Shown piece by piece: positions 22,126-31,226 of a stretch of 64,000 nt of DNA. The DNA is from Anaerolineae bacterium (GTDB lineage Bacteria > Chloroflexota > Anaerolineae > JAADDB01): the NCBI GenBank assembly GCA_015490995.1, contig WFWT01000069.1:1-64000 (forward strand), in the 5' to 3' direction. Numbering within the stretch: position 1 is the first letter of the stretch; each line of letters begins with the position of its first letter. Made by a program: the position numbers and the translations under genes. The notes under the pieces are model-generated. The model made no database searches. It worked only from the letters and a program-made list of their open reading frames with translations, and was not told where the DNA came from.

Positions 22126-23187
22126 ATGGAGACATGGTACGAGTATGTGGGGAACGTTCACATGCACACGGTGCACAGCGATGGTGAGGGGACTTTTGCG
22201 GACCTGGCACTGGCCGCGCGACGTGCAGGGTTGGATTTTATAGTGGTGACCGACCATAACGTGCTGGTCAAGGATGAGGAAGGGTATCGGCATGGAGTGC
22301 TGGTACTGGTGGGGGAAGAAATTCATGACCGGGAACGGTCCCCAGAAGTGAACCACTTGCTTTGTCTTGGGATCAGGGAGGACTTGGCTCACCTGGCCCA
22401 CGACCCGCAAGCGCTGATCGACGCTGTAAACGAGCAGGGAGGATTAACCTTTATCGCTCATCCCATTGAGCGAAGTGCTCCCTTGGTGCCGGAAACATAC
22501 CCGTGGGTGGACTGGCATGTGCGCGGTTTTACCGGTATTGAGTTGTGGAATTACATGTCCTCGTTGCGGGAGTTTGCCGTGAATCGCTGGGTGGGGTTAG
22601 CCCTTTCCTTCTTTCCTAAGTACTTTGTGAAAGCACCCTTGCCCGAGGTGCTCGGTTTGTGGGATGATCTCTTGCGTGAGGGTAAGGTGGTAGCCATCGG
22701 CGGTTCGGACGCACACGCGCACGTGTATTCCCTAGGCCCTTTCCGTCGGTGTATTTTCCCCTACGAGTTTCTGTTCCGCACCGTGAACACCCATATTTTG
22801 ACACCGACGCCCTTCGTGGGGGATGTGGCCCACGATGCAGCGCTGGTGTATGAAGCCTTGCGCTTGGGACACGTGTGGGTGGGATATGACCTGATCGGTG
22901 ACACGCGACATGTGCGCTTCTGGGCCACCGGTGCGGGGGGCATACACGTTATCATGGGGGACAGCATCCCTGTAAGCCGGAATGTGACCTTGCATGCTGT
23001 GTTGCCGCGACCGGCTCGCATCCTTTTGCGGAAAGATGGGGAGATAGTGCATGAAGTGCGCGGGCAGACACTCACGTATCGCGTGCTGGAACCGGGTGTC
23101 TATCGGCTAGAGGCCTGGCGGCGCTCATGGGGCAAGGAGCGTGGCTGGGTCTTCACCAACCCCATCTACGTGGAAGCGGACAATTAA
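22126..23187 (+). CDS. PHP domain metallophosphoesterase
   Basis: NVHMHTVHSDGEGTFADLALAARRAGLDFIVVTDHN; RBS aaggaga; ORF upstream extension rejected. Confidence 0.88.
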   Translation: METWYEYVGNVHMHTVHSDGEGTFADLALAARRAGLDFIVVTDHNVLVKDEEGYRHGVLVLVGEEIHDRERSPEVNHLLCLGIREDLAHLAHDPQALIDAVNEQGGLTFIAHPIERSAPLVPETYPWVDWHVRGFTGIELWNYMSSLREFAVNRWVGLALSFFPKYFVKAPLPEVLGLWDDLLREGKVVAIGGSDAHAHVYSLGPFRRCIFPYEFLFRTVNTHILTPTPFVGDVAHDAALVYEALRLGHVWVGYDLIGDTRHVRFWATGAGGIHVIMGDSIPVSRNVTLHAVLPRPARILLRKDGEIVHEVRGQTLTYRVLEPGVYRLEAWRRSWGKERGWVFTNPIYVEADN

Positions 23188-24572
23188 TGGGGCGCCCTCT
23201 GCTCATCGTGGTGGCCGTTGGGGCAACAAGGGAGGGTAAACCAGAACGTGCTTCCTCGGCCGGGTGTGCTTGTCACACCAACCTGACCTCCATGGGCTTC
23301 GACCAAACTGCGGACAATGGCCAGGCCCAACCCGGTACCTCCTGCTTCTCGGGTGCGGGCGGGATCACCCCGCCAGAAACGATCGAACACGTGGGGAAGG
23401 TGTTCCGGAGGGATGCCGGGGCCGGTGTCTGTGATCTCCACCCGTACCCATCCCGAAGAGCGGTCTTCCCGGACACGCACGGTGATCTCCCCACCCGGCG
23501 GTGTGTGACGTAAAGCGTTGTTCAGCACATTGTGCATGATTTGGCCCAACCTGTCCGGGTCGCCTGTGATGTGTACGGGATGAGGCGGAGTATGCAGGTG
23601 CACACGGATGTCCTGAGCGGCCGCGGCCAGGTGGAACGTGTCCACAATGTGGTGAATAAAGGCGCGTAGGTCCACGGTCTGACGATGTAGGGGCAAGCGG
23701 CCCATGTCGGCCAGGGCCAGGTCGCGCAGGTCTTCTACCAGGCGGTGCAACAGCCGAACTTCGTCATAAAGGCGTGCTACTTCCCGGCCGTTGATGGGGT
23801 AGACTCCATCCAGCATGGCCTGAAGGTTGGCCTGGATGACTGTTAAAGGGGTGCGGAGTTCATGGGCGATGTCGGCCAACAGCTGACGTTGAGCGTTTTC
23901 CGAGCGTTCCAGTGCGGTGGCCATTTCGTTAAACGCGCGGGCGACGGCTACCACCTCGGCCGGCCCCTTCTCGGGCACGCGATGATGAAATTCGCGACGG
24001 GCCAGGCGACGGGCAGCTGTGGCCACCTGGCGAAGGGGAGCGGTAACGTAGCGCGCGGTTGCCACGCTCAGGAGCACGGCTCCCAGGAGCACAACCAGTA
24101 CGGCCGTCCATAACATGTTGCGCACAGTGGTGAGAAAGGCCTGTTCCAGGGCGGGCAGCCGAGGGCCGACTGTGCCCGGTGGAAGGAATACGGCGTACCC
24201 CACCACTTCCTCGTCCACCCGGATAGGTACGCGCAGTGGGCGGAGGGCGGGGGGAAGCCGTTGGCCAGGCCGCAGCCTTCCAGCACCCACGATTATTCTC
24301 CCGTTCGCATCGGTAAGCACAAGGCGGGGTGCGGATGGATGCTGGCGACGGCGTTGGTTAATGAACTGCCCAATACCTGCCCAGGTACCGTGTGTGCGGT
24401 AATACTCGGCCAGTTCCTCGGTCACTCGGGGCAGGGCGGCCCGAAGGGTGTCCCGCACGTACACGCGGAATGCGGTATCGGTCGCGCGGTTGATCAGCAG
24501 GGCCACTGCCAGGATGCCCAGCGCGATGACCAGGGCAAAGGCCAGACTCAGGCGTGCCCAGAGGTGGTTCAC
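23184..24572 (-). CDS. Sensor histidine kinase (HAMP, HisKA, HATPase)
   Basis: LLADIAHELRTPLTVIQANLQAML; ITDTGPGIPPEHLPHVFDRFWRGDPARTREAGGTGLGLAIVRSLVEAHGG. Confidence 0.95.
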   Translation of the reverse strand: MNHLWARLSLAFALVIALGILAVALLINRATDTAFRVYVRDTLRAALPRVTEELAEYYRTHGTWAGIGQFINQRRRQHPSAPRLVLTDANGRIIVGAGRLRPGQRLPPALRPLRVPIRVDEEVVGYAVFLPPGTVGPRLPALEQAFLTTVRNMLWTAVLVVLLGAVLLSVATARYVTAPLRQVATAARRLARREFHHRVPEKGPAEVVAVARAFNEMATALERSENAQRQLLADIAHELRTPLTVIQANLQAMLDGVYPINGREVARLYDEVRLLHRLVEDLRDLALADMGRLPLHRQTVDLRAFIHHIVDTFHLAAAAQDIRVHLHTPPHPVHITGDPDRLGQIMHNVLNNALRHTPPGGEITVRVREDRSSGWVRVEITDTGPGIPPEHLPHVFDRFWRGDPARTREAGGTGLGLAIVRSLVEAHGGQVGVTSTPGRGSTFWFTLPCCPNGHHDEQRAPH

Positions 24573-25264
24573 CGGTCGTCTCGCAGTCGGTATCCTACAC
24601 CGTACACCGTCTCGATATAACGGGGGTGTTTGGGGTCCTCTTCAATCTTACGGCGTAAGTTTTTGATGTGGCTGTCCACCGTACGTGCCAGCCCCTCGTA
24701 CGAGTGGCCGAACGCGCGTTCGATGAGCTCCAAGCGGGTAAAAGCCCGGCCGGGGTGCTGCATGAACACCCGAAGCAGGGCGAATTCGGCCGGAGTGAGC
24801 TCAACAGGTTGGCCTTGTCGGGTCACTTCGTGTCGTTCCACGTCCATTCGCAGCTCACCCACCACCAACACGGAGGACCGGGGTGAGCTTCCTCCCTGTG
24901 CCCGTCTCAGAACTGCCCGCACACGGGCGACCACTTCCCGTGGGTTGAACGGTTTGGTCACGTAGTCGTCTGCTCCTAGTTCGAGCCCGACGATTTTGTC
25001 GGTGTCATCGACGCGGGCGGTGAGCATGATGATGGGGATGGGAGCAAGATGTTCGTCTCTTCGCACGGTGCGGGTAATCTCCCACCCATCACGGTGAGGC
25101 AGCATAATGTCCAGCACAATCAGGTCAGGGCGCTCGCGGCGGATGACGTGTAGCGCGCTCTCACCATCATAGGCGGTGAGCACGGTAAATCCTTCCTGTT
25201 CCAAGTAGGCACGAAGGACCCGCACGATCTCCCGGTCGTCGTCCACCACCAACACGCGCGTCAT
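24569..25264 (-). CDS. OmpR/PhoB-family response regulator
   Basis: MTRVLVVDDDREIVRVLRAYLEQEGF...DLIVLDIMLPHRDGWEI...GADDYVTKPFNPREVVARVRAVLRR; C-term wHTH. Confidence 0.95.
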   Translation of the reverse strand: MTRVLVVDDDREIVRVLRAYLEQEGFTVLTAYDGESALHVIRRERPDLIVLDIMLPHRDGWEITRTVRRDEHLAPIPIIMLTARVDDTDKIVGLELGADDYVTKPFNPREVVARVRAVLRRAQGGSSPRSSVLVVGELRMDVERHEVTRQGQPVELTPAEFALLRVFMQHPGRAFTRLELIERAFGHSYEGLARTVDSHIKNLRRKIEEDPKHPRYIETVYGVGYRLRDDR

Positions 25265-25596
25265 GGGTCGTGAGACGGTGTTTCTTCCTCCGCCGTGGTT
25301 CCCTCCGGCTGCAGGTAGCCGCCTCGCATCAACAGTTGGCGTACGCGAGGCAGGTTCATGCCAAAACCGATGAGCACTTCGCCGTCAATGACCAGCGTTG
25401 GGGTGATGAAACGGCCGGCAATTTGTTTCAACTCTTCCATGTGTTTAGGGTCCTGCGTGACATCCTTTTCCACGTAAGGGACATGGTGCTTGGCGAAGAA
25501 CCTCTTCGCCGCTTGGCAGTCCCCTCAGGTAGGTTGGGTGTAGATGACAACCCCTTTGGGGGTACGTTGCCAGAGTTGGCTCACTTTTTTCCACAT
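25261..25596 (-). CDS. Glutaredoxin-like predicted selenoprotein (UGA = Sec in UGDC motif)
   Basis: MWKKVSQLWQRTPKGVVIYTQPT[UGA]GDCQAAKRFFAKHHVPYVEKDVTQDPKHMEELKQIAGRFITPTLVIDGEVLIGFG...; RBS CAGGAGG before ATG; in-frame TGA 25525-25527 in the first position of CxxC; hairpin GGCGAAGA-GGT-TCTTCGCC 22 nt downstream. Confidence 0.8.
25492..25510 (-). promoter_or_regulatory. Bacterial SECIS-like hairpin
   Basis: Minus strand GGCGAAGA GGT TCTTCGCC, 8-bp perfect stem with GGU loop inside the coding sequence. Confidence 0.75.
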
Positions 25597-25721
25597 AACT
25601 GCCTCCTGGGGATTACGGGGTGGGCTTGTTTCCGCCGGAGCCATTATGCATGTCTGGCAGTACCTTTGTCAAAAGCTGTCGGTCCGGCGAGGGTGGCGGT
25701 ACAATCATAGTGTGACAGGAT

Positions 25722-26327
25722 ATGGGAATTCGGGGGGAGAGGCAGGTCATGTTGGGTAATCGGGAGATGTACGTGTGGACCCGGCCGGACGGTCGGCGGA
25801 TAGTGGTAGTGCACGGGGATCTCACTGCGGAGCGGGTGGATGCGGTGGTAAACGCGGCCAACGAGCACTTGGTTCACGGTGGTGGTGTGGCCGGCGCTAT
25901 TGTGCGCAAGGGCGGCCAGGAGATTCAGGAGGCAAGTCGTCGCTGGGTGCAGGAACATGGGCCCGTGCCCACCGGCGGTGCGGCCATTACCCCAGGAGGA
26001 CGTTTACCCGCTCGATATGTCATCCACGCGGTAGGTCCACGTTGGGGAATGGGAGATGAGAAGCGCCTTTTGTACCGGGCAGTTCAGAGTGCCTTGCGTC
26101 TTGCCCACGAACATCACCTGACGAGTGTGGCCCTACCCGCCATCTCTACCGGGATATTTGGCTTTCCCAAGCCTCTAGGGGTAAAAGTTATTCTCGACGC
26201 GGTCGTCGATTTTTTGGACGCCCATCCCGAGACCACCCTTCGGGAAGTTCGACTGTGCAACATTGATCGATACACGTGCGATCTCTTCGTGCAAGCGTTG
26301 CAGGAGCGGGCTGGTTCCGGCGAATAG
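25722..26327 (+). CDS. Macro domain (ADP-ribose-1''-phosphate-binding) protein
   Basis: [37 protein letters not shown]...[14 protein letters not shown]; start may be ATG 25749. Confidence 0.92.
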   Translation: MGIRGERQVMLGNREMYVWTRPDGRRIVVVHGDLTAERVDAVVNAANEHLVHGGGVAGAIVRKGGQEIQEASRRWVQEHGPVPTGGAAITPGGRLPARYVIHAVGPRWGMGDEKRLLYRAVQSALRLAHEHHLTSVALPAISTGIFGFPKPLGVKVILDAVVDFLDAHPETTLREVRLCNIDRYTCDLFVQALQERAGSGE

Positions 26328-26503
26328 TCCGTTAGCGGTGGGCTGGCGCAACGAGGCTCCATCCCCCAGGCCGCGTGGTCAGCGATGTGTGTGCCTCCTT
26401 AGGGTGTCCCTCCGCGCAGCGTTGCGGCGGACTGGCTGTTGAAAGTCCTTGAAAGTAGTGGCTTGCGTTTGTGACTTCGGATGGCAAAGGGGAAGTGTAA
26501 GGA

Positions 26504-27310
26504 ATGTTGGCCAAGCGCATTATTCCTTGCTTGGACGTTCACGCAGGCCGGGTAGTCAAAGGGGTGAACTTTGTCAACCTGCGTGATGCCGGGGATCCGG
26601 TGGAGCAGGCCGCGGTGTACGATGCCGAGGGCGCGGATGAGCTGGTGTTCCTTGACATTACCGCCACTCACGAGGGCAGGGATATCATGGTGGATGTGGT
26701 GCGGCGGGTGGCGGATACGGTGTTCATCCCCTTTACCGTGGGTGGGGGATTGCGCACCGTGGATGATATGTGGCGCATGTTGCAGGCGGGTGCGGATAAG
26801 GTGAGCATCAACTCAGCCGCGGTGCGCACCCCGGAGGTGATTACCGAAGGGGCGAAGCGGTTTGGTTCTCAGTGTATTGTCGTGGCCATTGACGCGCGTC
26901 GGCGACGGCGTCCACCCGCGCCTGGGGAGTCTCCCTGGGAGGTGTATATCAGCGGGGGGCGGGTACCCACCGGCCTGGATGCAGTAGCGTGGGCACGTGA
27001 AGTGGAGGATCGAGGGGCAGGGGAGATTTTGTTGACCAGCATGGACGCGGACGGCACACAGGCAGGATATGACGTGGCGCTCACGCGCGCGGTGGCCGAA
27101 GCAGTGCGTATTCCTGTGATTGCCTCCGGTGGGGCGGGTCGGTTGGAGCACTTTTATCAGGTGTTCACCGAAGGTCGGGCCGACGCGGCTTTAGCTGCCT
27201 CCCTTTTTCACTTCCGGCAGGTGCGCATTGCTGATGTCAAGCAATTCCTCCACGAGCGGGGCATCCCGGTGCGCTTAGTGGACCCCGCACCCGTGGACGC
27301 GGAAGGATGA
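26504..27310 (+). CDS. hisF: Imidazole glycerol phosphate synthase cyclase subunit
   Basis: [34 protein letters not shown]...[31 protein letters not shown]. Confidence 0.98.
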   Translation: MLAKRIIPCLDVHAGRVVKGVNFVNLRDAGDPVEQAAVYDAEGADELVFLDITATHEGRDIMVDVVRRVADTVFIPFTVGGGLRTVDDMWRMLQAGADKVSINSAAVRTPEVITEGAKRFGSQCIVVAIDARRRRRPPAPGESPWEVYISGGRVPTGLDAVAWAREVEDRGAGEILLTSMDADGTQAGYDVALTRAVAEAVRIPVIASGGAGRLEHFYQVFTEGRADAALAASLFHFRQVRIADVKQFLHERGIPVRLVDPAPVDAEG

Positions 27311-28461
27311 CACACATGACCTCGTTCGAAGTGCCCGTCTACGCCAAGCGCGGTTTGACCGTTGTCCGGGGTAAAGGCGCGCTCGTCTGGGATGATGCAG
27401 GGCAGGTGTACGTTGATTGCATCGGAGGGCATGGCGTCGCGGTAGTGGGCCATAGCCATCCTCGCGTCGTTGCGGCCATCTGCCGCCAGGCGGAGCGTCT
27501 GATTATCTGTCCGAACACTCTGGACAACGATGTGCGTCGGGCGTACCTGGAACGCTTGGTGTCCGTTACACCGCCCGGGTTGGACTACGTTTTTCTGGCG
27601 AATTCCGGCGCGGAGGCCGTAGAAGCGGCCATTAAATTCGCGCGCGTGGCCACCGGCAGGACCCGTCTGGTGGCCATGACCCGGAGTTTTCACGGTCGCA
27701 CAATGGGCGCCCTTTCTCTCACCGGTAATCGTAAATACAGGGACCCATTTACGCCTCTGGTGCCCGACGTCGTTCATGTGCCCTTTGGCGATCTGGAAGC
27801 GGCACGTGAAGCCGTGGATGAGCGCACGGCAGCGGTGGTGGTGGAACCAGTACAGGGCGAGGGAGGGGTGCATCCTGCTCCGGACGGATATCTGGCCACT
27901 TTGCGGGCACTGTGTGACAGAGCTGGCGCGTTGCTGGTGGTGGATGAGGTGCAGACCGGCTTTGGGCGCACCGGTGCATGGTTCGCGGTGGAGCACTGGC
28001 AGGTCATACCAGACGTGCTTTGTCTGGCCAAAGGGATAGCCGGAGGGGTGCCGATGGGGGCCACGGTGGTGACCGAGCGGGTTGCCCGCGCGTTGAAACC
28101 CGGGCATCATGGGTCCACCTTTGGCGGCAATCCCCTTGCTTGCGCGGCGGGTTTGGCCGTGCTGGACATCCTCGCGGAGGAGGACCTGGTAGCCCAAGCG
28201 CGTGCCAAAGGGGAATATCTCCTGGCCGGGTTGCGGGCGTTAACCTCATCGCAAGTGCGGGCAGTGCGTGGTTTGGGCTTGATGGTGGGCCTGGAATTGC
28301 GGACTCGTGCAACGCCGTACTTGCGACGGCTCCAGGAGGACTACCGGGTGCTGGCATTGCCGGCCGGGCCAAATGTGATTCGCTTGTTGCCGCCCTTGGT
28401 GATCACGTATGAGCAGCTGGATACCGTGATACAGGCCCTCCAGGAGGTGTTAGAGACGTGA
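27307..28461 (+). CDS. Acetylornithine/[LysW]-aminoadipate semialdehyde aminotransferase (ArgD/LysJ family)
   Basis: Class III aminotransferase; [44 protein letters not shown]; followed by LysK-like gene. Confidence 0.88.
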   Translation: MTHMTSFEVPVYAKRGLTVVRGKGALVWDDAGQVYVDCIGGHGVAVVGHSHPRVVAAICRQAERLIICPNTLDNDVRRAYLERLVSVTPPGLDYVFLANSGAEAVEAAIKFARVATGRTRLVAMTRSFHGRTMGALSLTGNRKYRDPFTPLVPDVVHVPFGDLEAAREAVDERTAAVVVEPVQGEGGVHPAPDGYLATLRALCDRAGALLVVDEVQTGFGRTGAWFAVEHWQVIPDVLCLAKGIAGGVPMGATVVTERVARALKPGHHGSTFGGNPLACAAGLAVLDILAEEDLVAQARAKGEYLLAGLRALTSSQVRAVRGLGLMVGLELRTRATPYLRRLQEDYRVLALPAGPNVIRLLPPLVITYEQLDTVIQALQEVLET

Positions 28462-29576
28462 CGACGGTGGCGGACGCGTTGTCCCAGACGCAGAAACCGG
28501 AGATTTCGTTGTTAATAGAGGCGGTGCGTATCCCTTCCCTTTCCGGGCAGGAACGTGCCCTGGCCGAATTCCTGGTGGCCTGGGCGCAAGAGCATGGGTA
28601 CACGCGCGCGTACGTGGATCCGGCAGGCAATGCCGTGGCGGAGATGGGCTCCCCAGACGCGACGCGGACGCTCGTCCTGCTGGGGCATATGGACACCGTG
28701 GCCGGGGAGATCCCCGTGCGTGTGGAAAACGGCAAACTTTACGGTCGAGGGACGGTGGACGCCAAGGGGCCCCTATGCGCGTTTTTGGCCGCGGTAGCCA
28801 ACGTGGGACCGTTGCCTGATGTACGATTTGTCGTGGTGGGAGCCACCGAAGAAGAGGCAGCCACTTCTCGAGGTGCGCGCTTTATTCGTGACCGGTTTCT
28901 GGCCGAGGGCATTCCTCACGGATGCATTATCGGCGAGCCTAGCGGGTGGTCGAGCATCACTTTGGGATACAAGGGGCGGCTGCTCATTGACTTTACCGCC
29001 CAACAGACGGCCGCTCACACCGCGACGCCCGACGCGCTGGGCATCGCCGACCGGGTTTGCACGTGGTGGGCCGCGTTAAAGGTCTTCTGTCAGGAGTACA
29101 ACCAGGATAAACCCCGTGTCTTTGACCAGATCCTGCCCTCCCTGCGAGAGGTGCGCACCGTCAGCGACGGTCTCTCCGATCGGGTAGAGGCTCGGGTGGG
29201 GTTGCGGTTGCCGCCGGCCATGGATCGGGAAACGCTGGAGGAACGGATACGGACCATGGCCCAAGCGGCAGGGGGGGAGGTGCGTTTCTTCGGTTATGAG
29301 CCGGCGTTTCGGGCCGACAAGCATAACGCGTTGGTCCGAGCCCTGCGGGTAGCTATCCGACGGATGGGGGGGAGGCCGGGGTTTAAGGTCAAGACGGGCA
29401 CCAGTGACATGAACGTGGTGGGACCTGCCTGGAAGTGCCCAATTGTTGCCTATGGCCCTGGGGACTCCCGGCTTGATCACACCCCCAACGAGCATATTGG
29501 CCTGGACGAGTACATGCGAGGAGTGCGTGTGTTGGAGCTGGCCCTGCAACACTGGGCGACGGCGCCTTCTAAGTGA
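28458..29576 (+). CDS. lysK: [LysW]-lysine/ornithine hydrolase-like M20 peptidase (LysK family)
   Basis: [44 protein letters not shown]...[36 protein letters not shown]. Confidence 0.85.
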   Translation: MTTVADALSQTQKPEISLLIEAVRIPSLSGQERALAEFLVAWAQEHGYTRAYVDPAGNAVAEMGSPDATRTLVLLGHMDTVAGEIPVRVENGKLYGRGTVDAKGPLCAFLAAVANVGPLPDVRFVVVGATEEEAATSRGARFIRDRFLAEGIPHGCIIGEPSGWSSITLGYKGRLLIDFTAQQTAAHTATPDALGIADRVCTWWAALKVFCQEYNQDKPRVFDQILPSLREVRTVSDGLSDRVEARVGLRLPPAMDRETLEERIRTMAQAAGGEVRFFGYEPAFRADKHNALVRALRVAIRRMGGRPGFKVKTGTSDMNVVGPAWKCPIVAYGPGDSRLDHTPNEHIGLDEYMRGVRVLELALQHWATAPSK

Positions 29577-30808
29577 GCCCTGTGATATCGAAGGGGGGCG
29601 GCATGGGTGTCCTCACGGAGCGGCTACAGCGGTATCCCTTTTTAGGTAGTGGCCGTTTTGTGGCTGCGGCCCTTGGGCATTTTGTGGTCGATTTCATGAA
29701 CAGCCAGCGGCCCTTGCTCTTGGCCGCGTTCAGCGTGATGTTCGGCCTGAGCAACACCGAGGTGGGGTTCTTCGCCATGAACGCGACCCTCATGGCGGCA
29801 CTCTCCCAACCCTTGTTCGGGTGGCTGGCAGATCGGTACGGCGGGCGCTGGATAGCCGCGCTGGCCCTGGTATGGATGGGCGTGTTTTACATTTGGGTCG
29901 GCCTCTGGAAGACGCGGGCAGTGCTCTGGCTTTTGGTACTGGCCAGTTTGGGGTCTGCCGCGTTTCATCCCCAGGGTGCCATGAACGCTGCTCAATCCGG
30001 TGGGGACAAACGCACCATGGCGACATCCATGTTTTTCACTGCCGGTCAGATGGCTTTGGGGTTGGGGCCGGCGTTAGGTGGTGTGTTGTTGGCCACCTTT
30101 GGGGTGTCTGCCATGGCCGTGATCGGCGCGTTGGCCTTGCCCGTGGCGCTCTTCCTCTGGGTGTATACCCCGGCCGGGAGCACCTCCACGGCCGGTCACG
30201 TTCAGGAGGCGATGTATAAAGAGGCGGTCGGTTTTGGTCGGGGACGACGACGTTGGCTCCTGGTGGGCGTGTTTGTCCTTCTGGTGTTTCTCCGTTCCTG
30301 GGCCGGTCACAGCAACATCGCCTTTTTGCCCAAGTTTCTCCAGGAGCGAGGATGGCCTCAGGAAATGCAGGGCTTGGCTCTGACGGCGTACATGTTGACT
30401 TCCGCGTTTGCCGTGATCGTGTTTGGGCGGCTGGCCGACGAATTTGGCCGCCGACGGATGTTGACCTTGGGCCTGGCTTTGGCCGTCGTGCCTTTGTACT
30501 TCTATCCCTGGGTGAACGGTGTGTGGATCCTCTTGCTGGTCGCGCTGACGGGTGCGTTCATCGGCGGGGTTCACAGCATTCTTATCGTTATGGCACAAAA
30601 CCTTTTGCCCTCTCACATGGCGCTGGCCTCAGGACTGGCTTTAGGATTTATGTTCGCCTCCGGCGCGGTGGGCCAGATGCTCACCGGAGTGCTTGCCGAC
30701 GCGTTTGGGCTGGACGTGGTCCTGAGCGCCTTAAGCCTGCCCCTACTGGTCGCGGCCGGTCTAAGCCGGTGGTTGCCTCGAGAGGATGTTAAAGTTTCGG
30801 GCGTATAG
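29573..30808 (+). CDS. MFS transporter
   Basis: 12-TM type hydrophobic profile; FGWLADRYGGRWIAAL and FGRLADEFGRRRMLTLG motifs. Confidence 0.9.
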   Translation: MSPVISKGGGMGVLTERLQRYPFLGSGRFVAAALGHFVVDFMNSQRPLLLAAFSVMFGLSNTEVGFFAMNATLMAALSQPLFGWLADRYGGRWIAALALVWMGVFYIWVGLWKTRAVLWLLVLASLGSAAFHPQGAMNAAQSGGDKRTMATSMFFTAGQMALGLGPALGGVLLATFGVSAMAVIGALALPVALFLWVYTPAGSTSTAGHVQEAMYKEAVGFGRGRRRWLLVGVFVLLVFLRSWAGHSNIAFLPKFLQERGWPQEMQGLALTAYMLTSAFAVIVFGRLADEFGRRRMLTLGLALAVVPLYFYPWVNGVWILLLVALTGAFIGGVHSILIVMAQNLLPSHMALASGLALGFMFASGAVGQMLTGVLADAFGLDVVLSALSLPLLVAAGLSRWLPREDVKVSGV

Positions 30809-30854
30809 CCAGCTGGCCCCCATGACGGTTTGTCCGTCTTCACCGCGGTTGTGT

Positions 30855-30860
30855 TACAAT
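30855..30860 (+). promoter_or_regulatory. Candidate -10 element (TACAAT) upstream of structured RNA region
   Basis: gttgtgtTACAATgcaaggg. Confidence 0.4.
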
Positions 30861-30865
30861 GCAAG

Positions 30866-31140
30866 GGTGGAGGACTTCTAACATGTTGGGTGGATGATAG
30901 CCGACCTGCAGGGTCGGAGTGTGTTCGTGGGGCCGCGGGTATTGAAGGTGAATTACCCCAAAGAATCCTGCCCAACATGTGCTTCTTTCACCGGGAGGCC
31001 GGGCAAGCGATGGCACGCCCGGGATGGACAGCCTTGGAAGTTAGGCCCTCCAGACGACTGTGCTTGCTGTTGAGGTAGTCCCAAGGGTGTGATATCAACG
31101 TACTCAGAGTAGTACATGAGGGCATCACCGAGGGACACAT
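30866..31140 (+). ncRNA. Unclassified structured RNA candidate upstream of S41 peptidase gene
   Basis: Closing helices GGTG/CACC and ACATGTTGGG/CCCAACATGT enclosing CCGACC/GGTCGG and GGGTA/TACCC hairpins; second module GTCCC..GGT..GAT..GTACT/AGTAC..ATCACC..GGGAC. Confidence 0.45.
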
Positions 31141-31226
31141 AGTCTCAGGAAAGGGTTTCGGTTGCAGGCGCCATGAGCGGTGCCATGTGCTCAAATTAAG
31201 GCATGAAGTGTAGGGAGGATGACGGT

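Noticed and set aside
25261-25473. 70-aa ORF as a complete small protein
   Set aside because: It lacks the beta1/CxxC part of the glutaredoxin fold; reading through the TGA restores a full protein with RBS.
31030-31055. GGAAGTTAGGCCCTCCAG resembling the 5S rRNA core GGAAGTTAAGCCCTCCAG
   Set aside because: Surrounding sequence lacks 5S helix I and the loop E/helix IV region; kept only as part of an unclassified structured RNA.
30866-31226. tmRNA (ssrA) near smpB
   Set aside because: No tRNA-like 3' domain (no GGTTCRA T-loop/CCA end) and no tag ORF; size is similar but motifs are absent.
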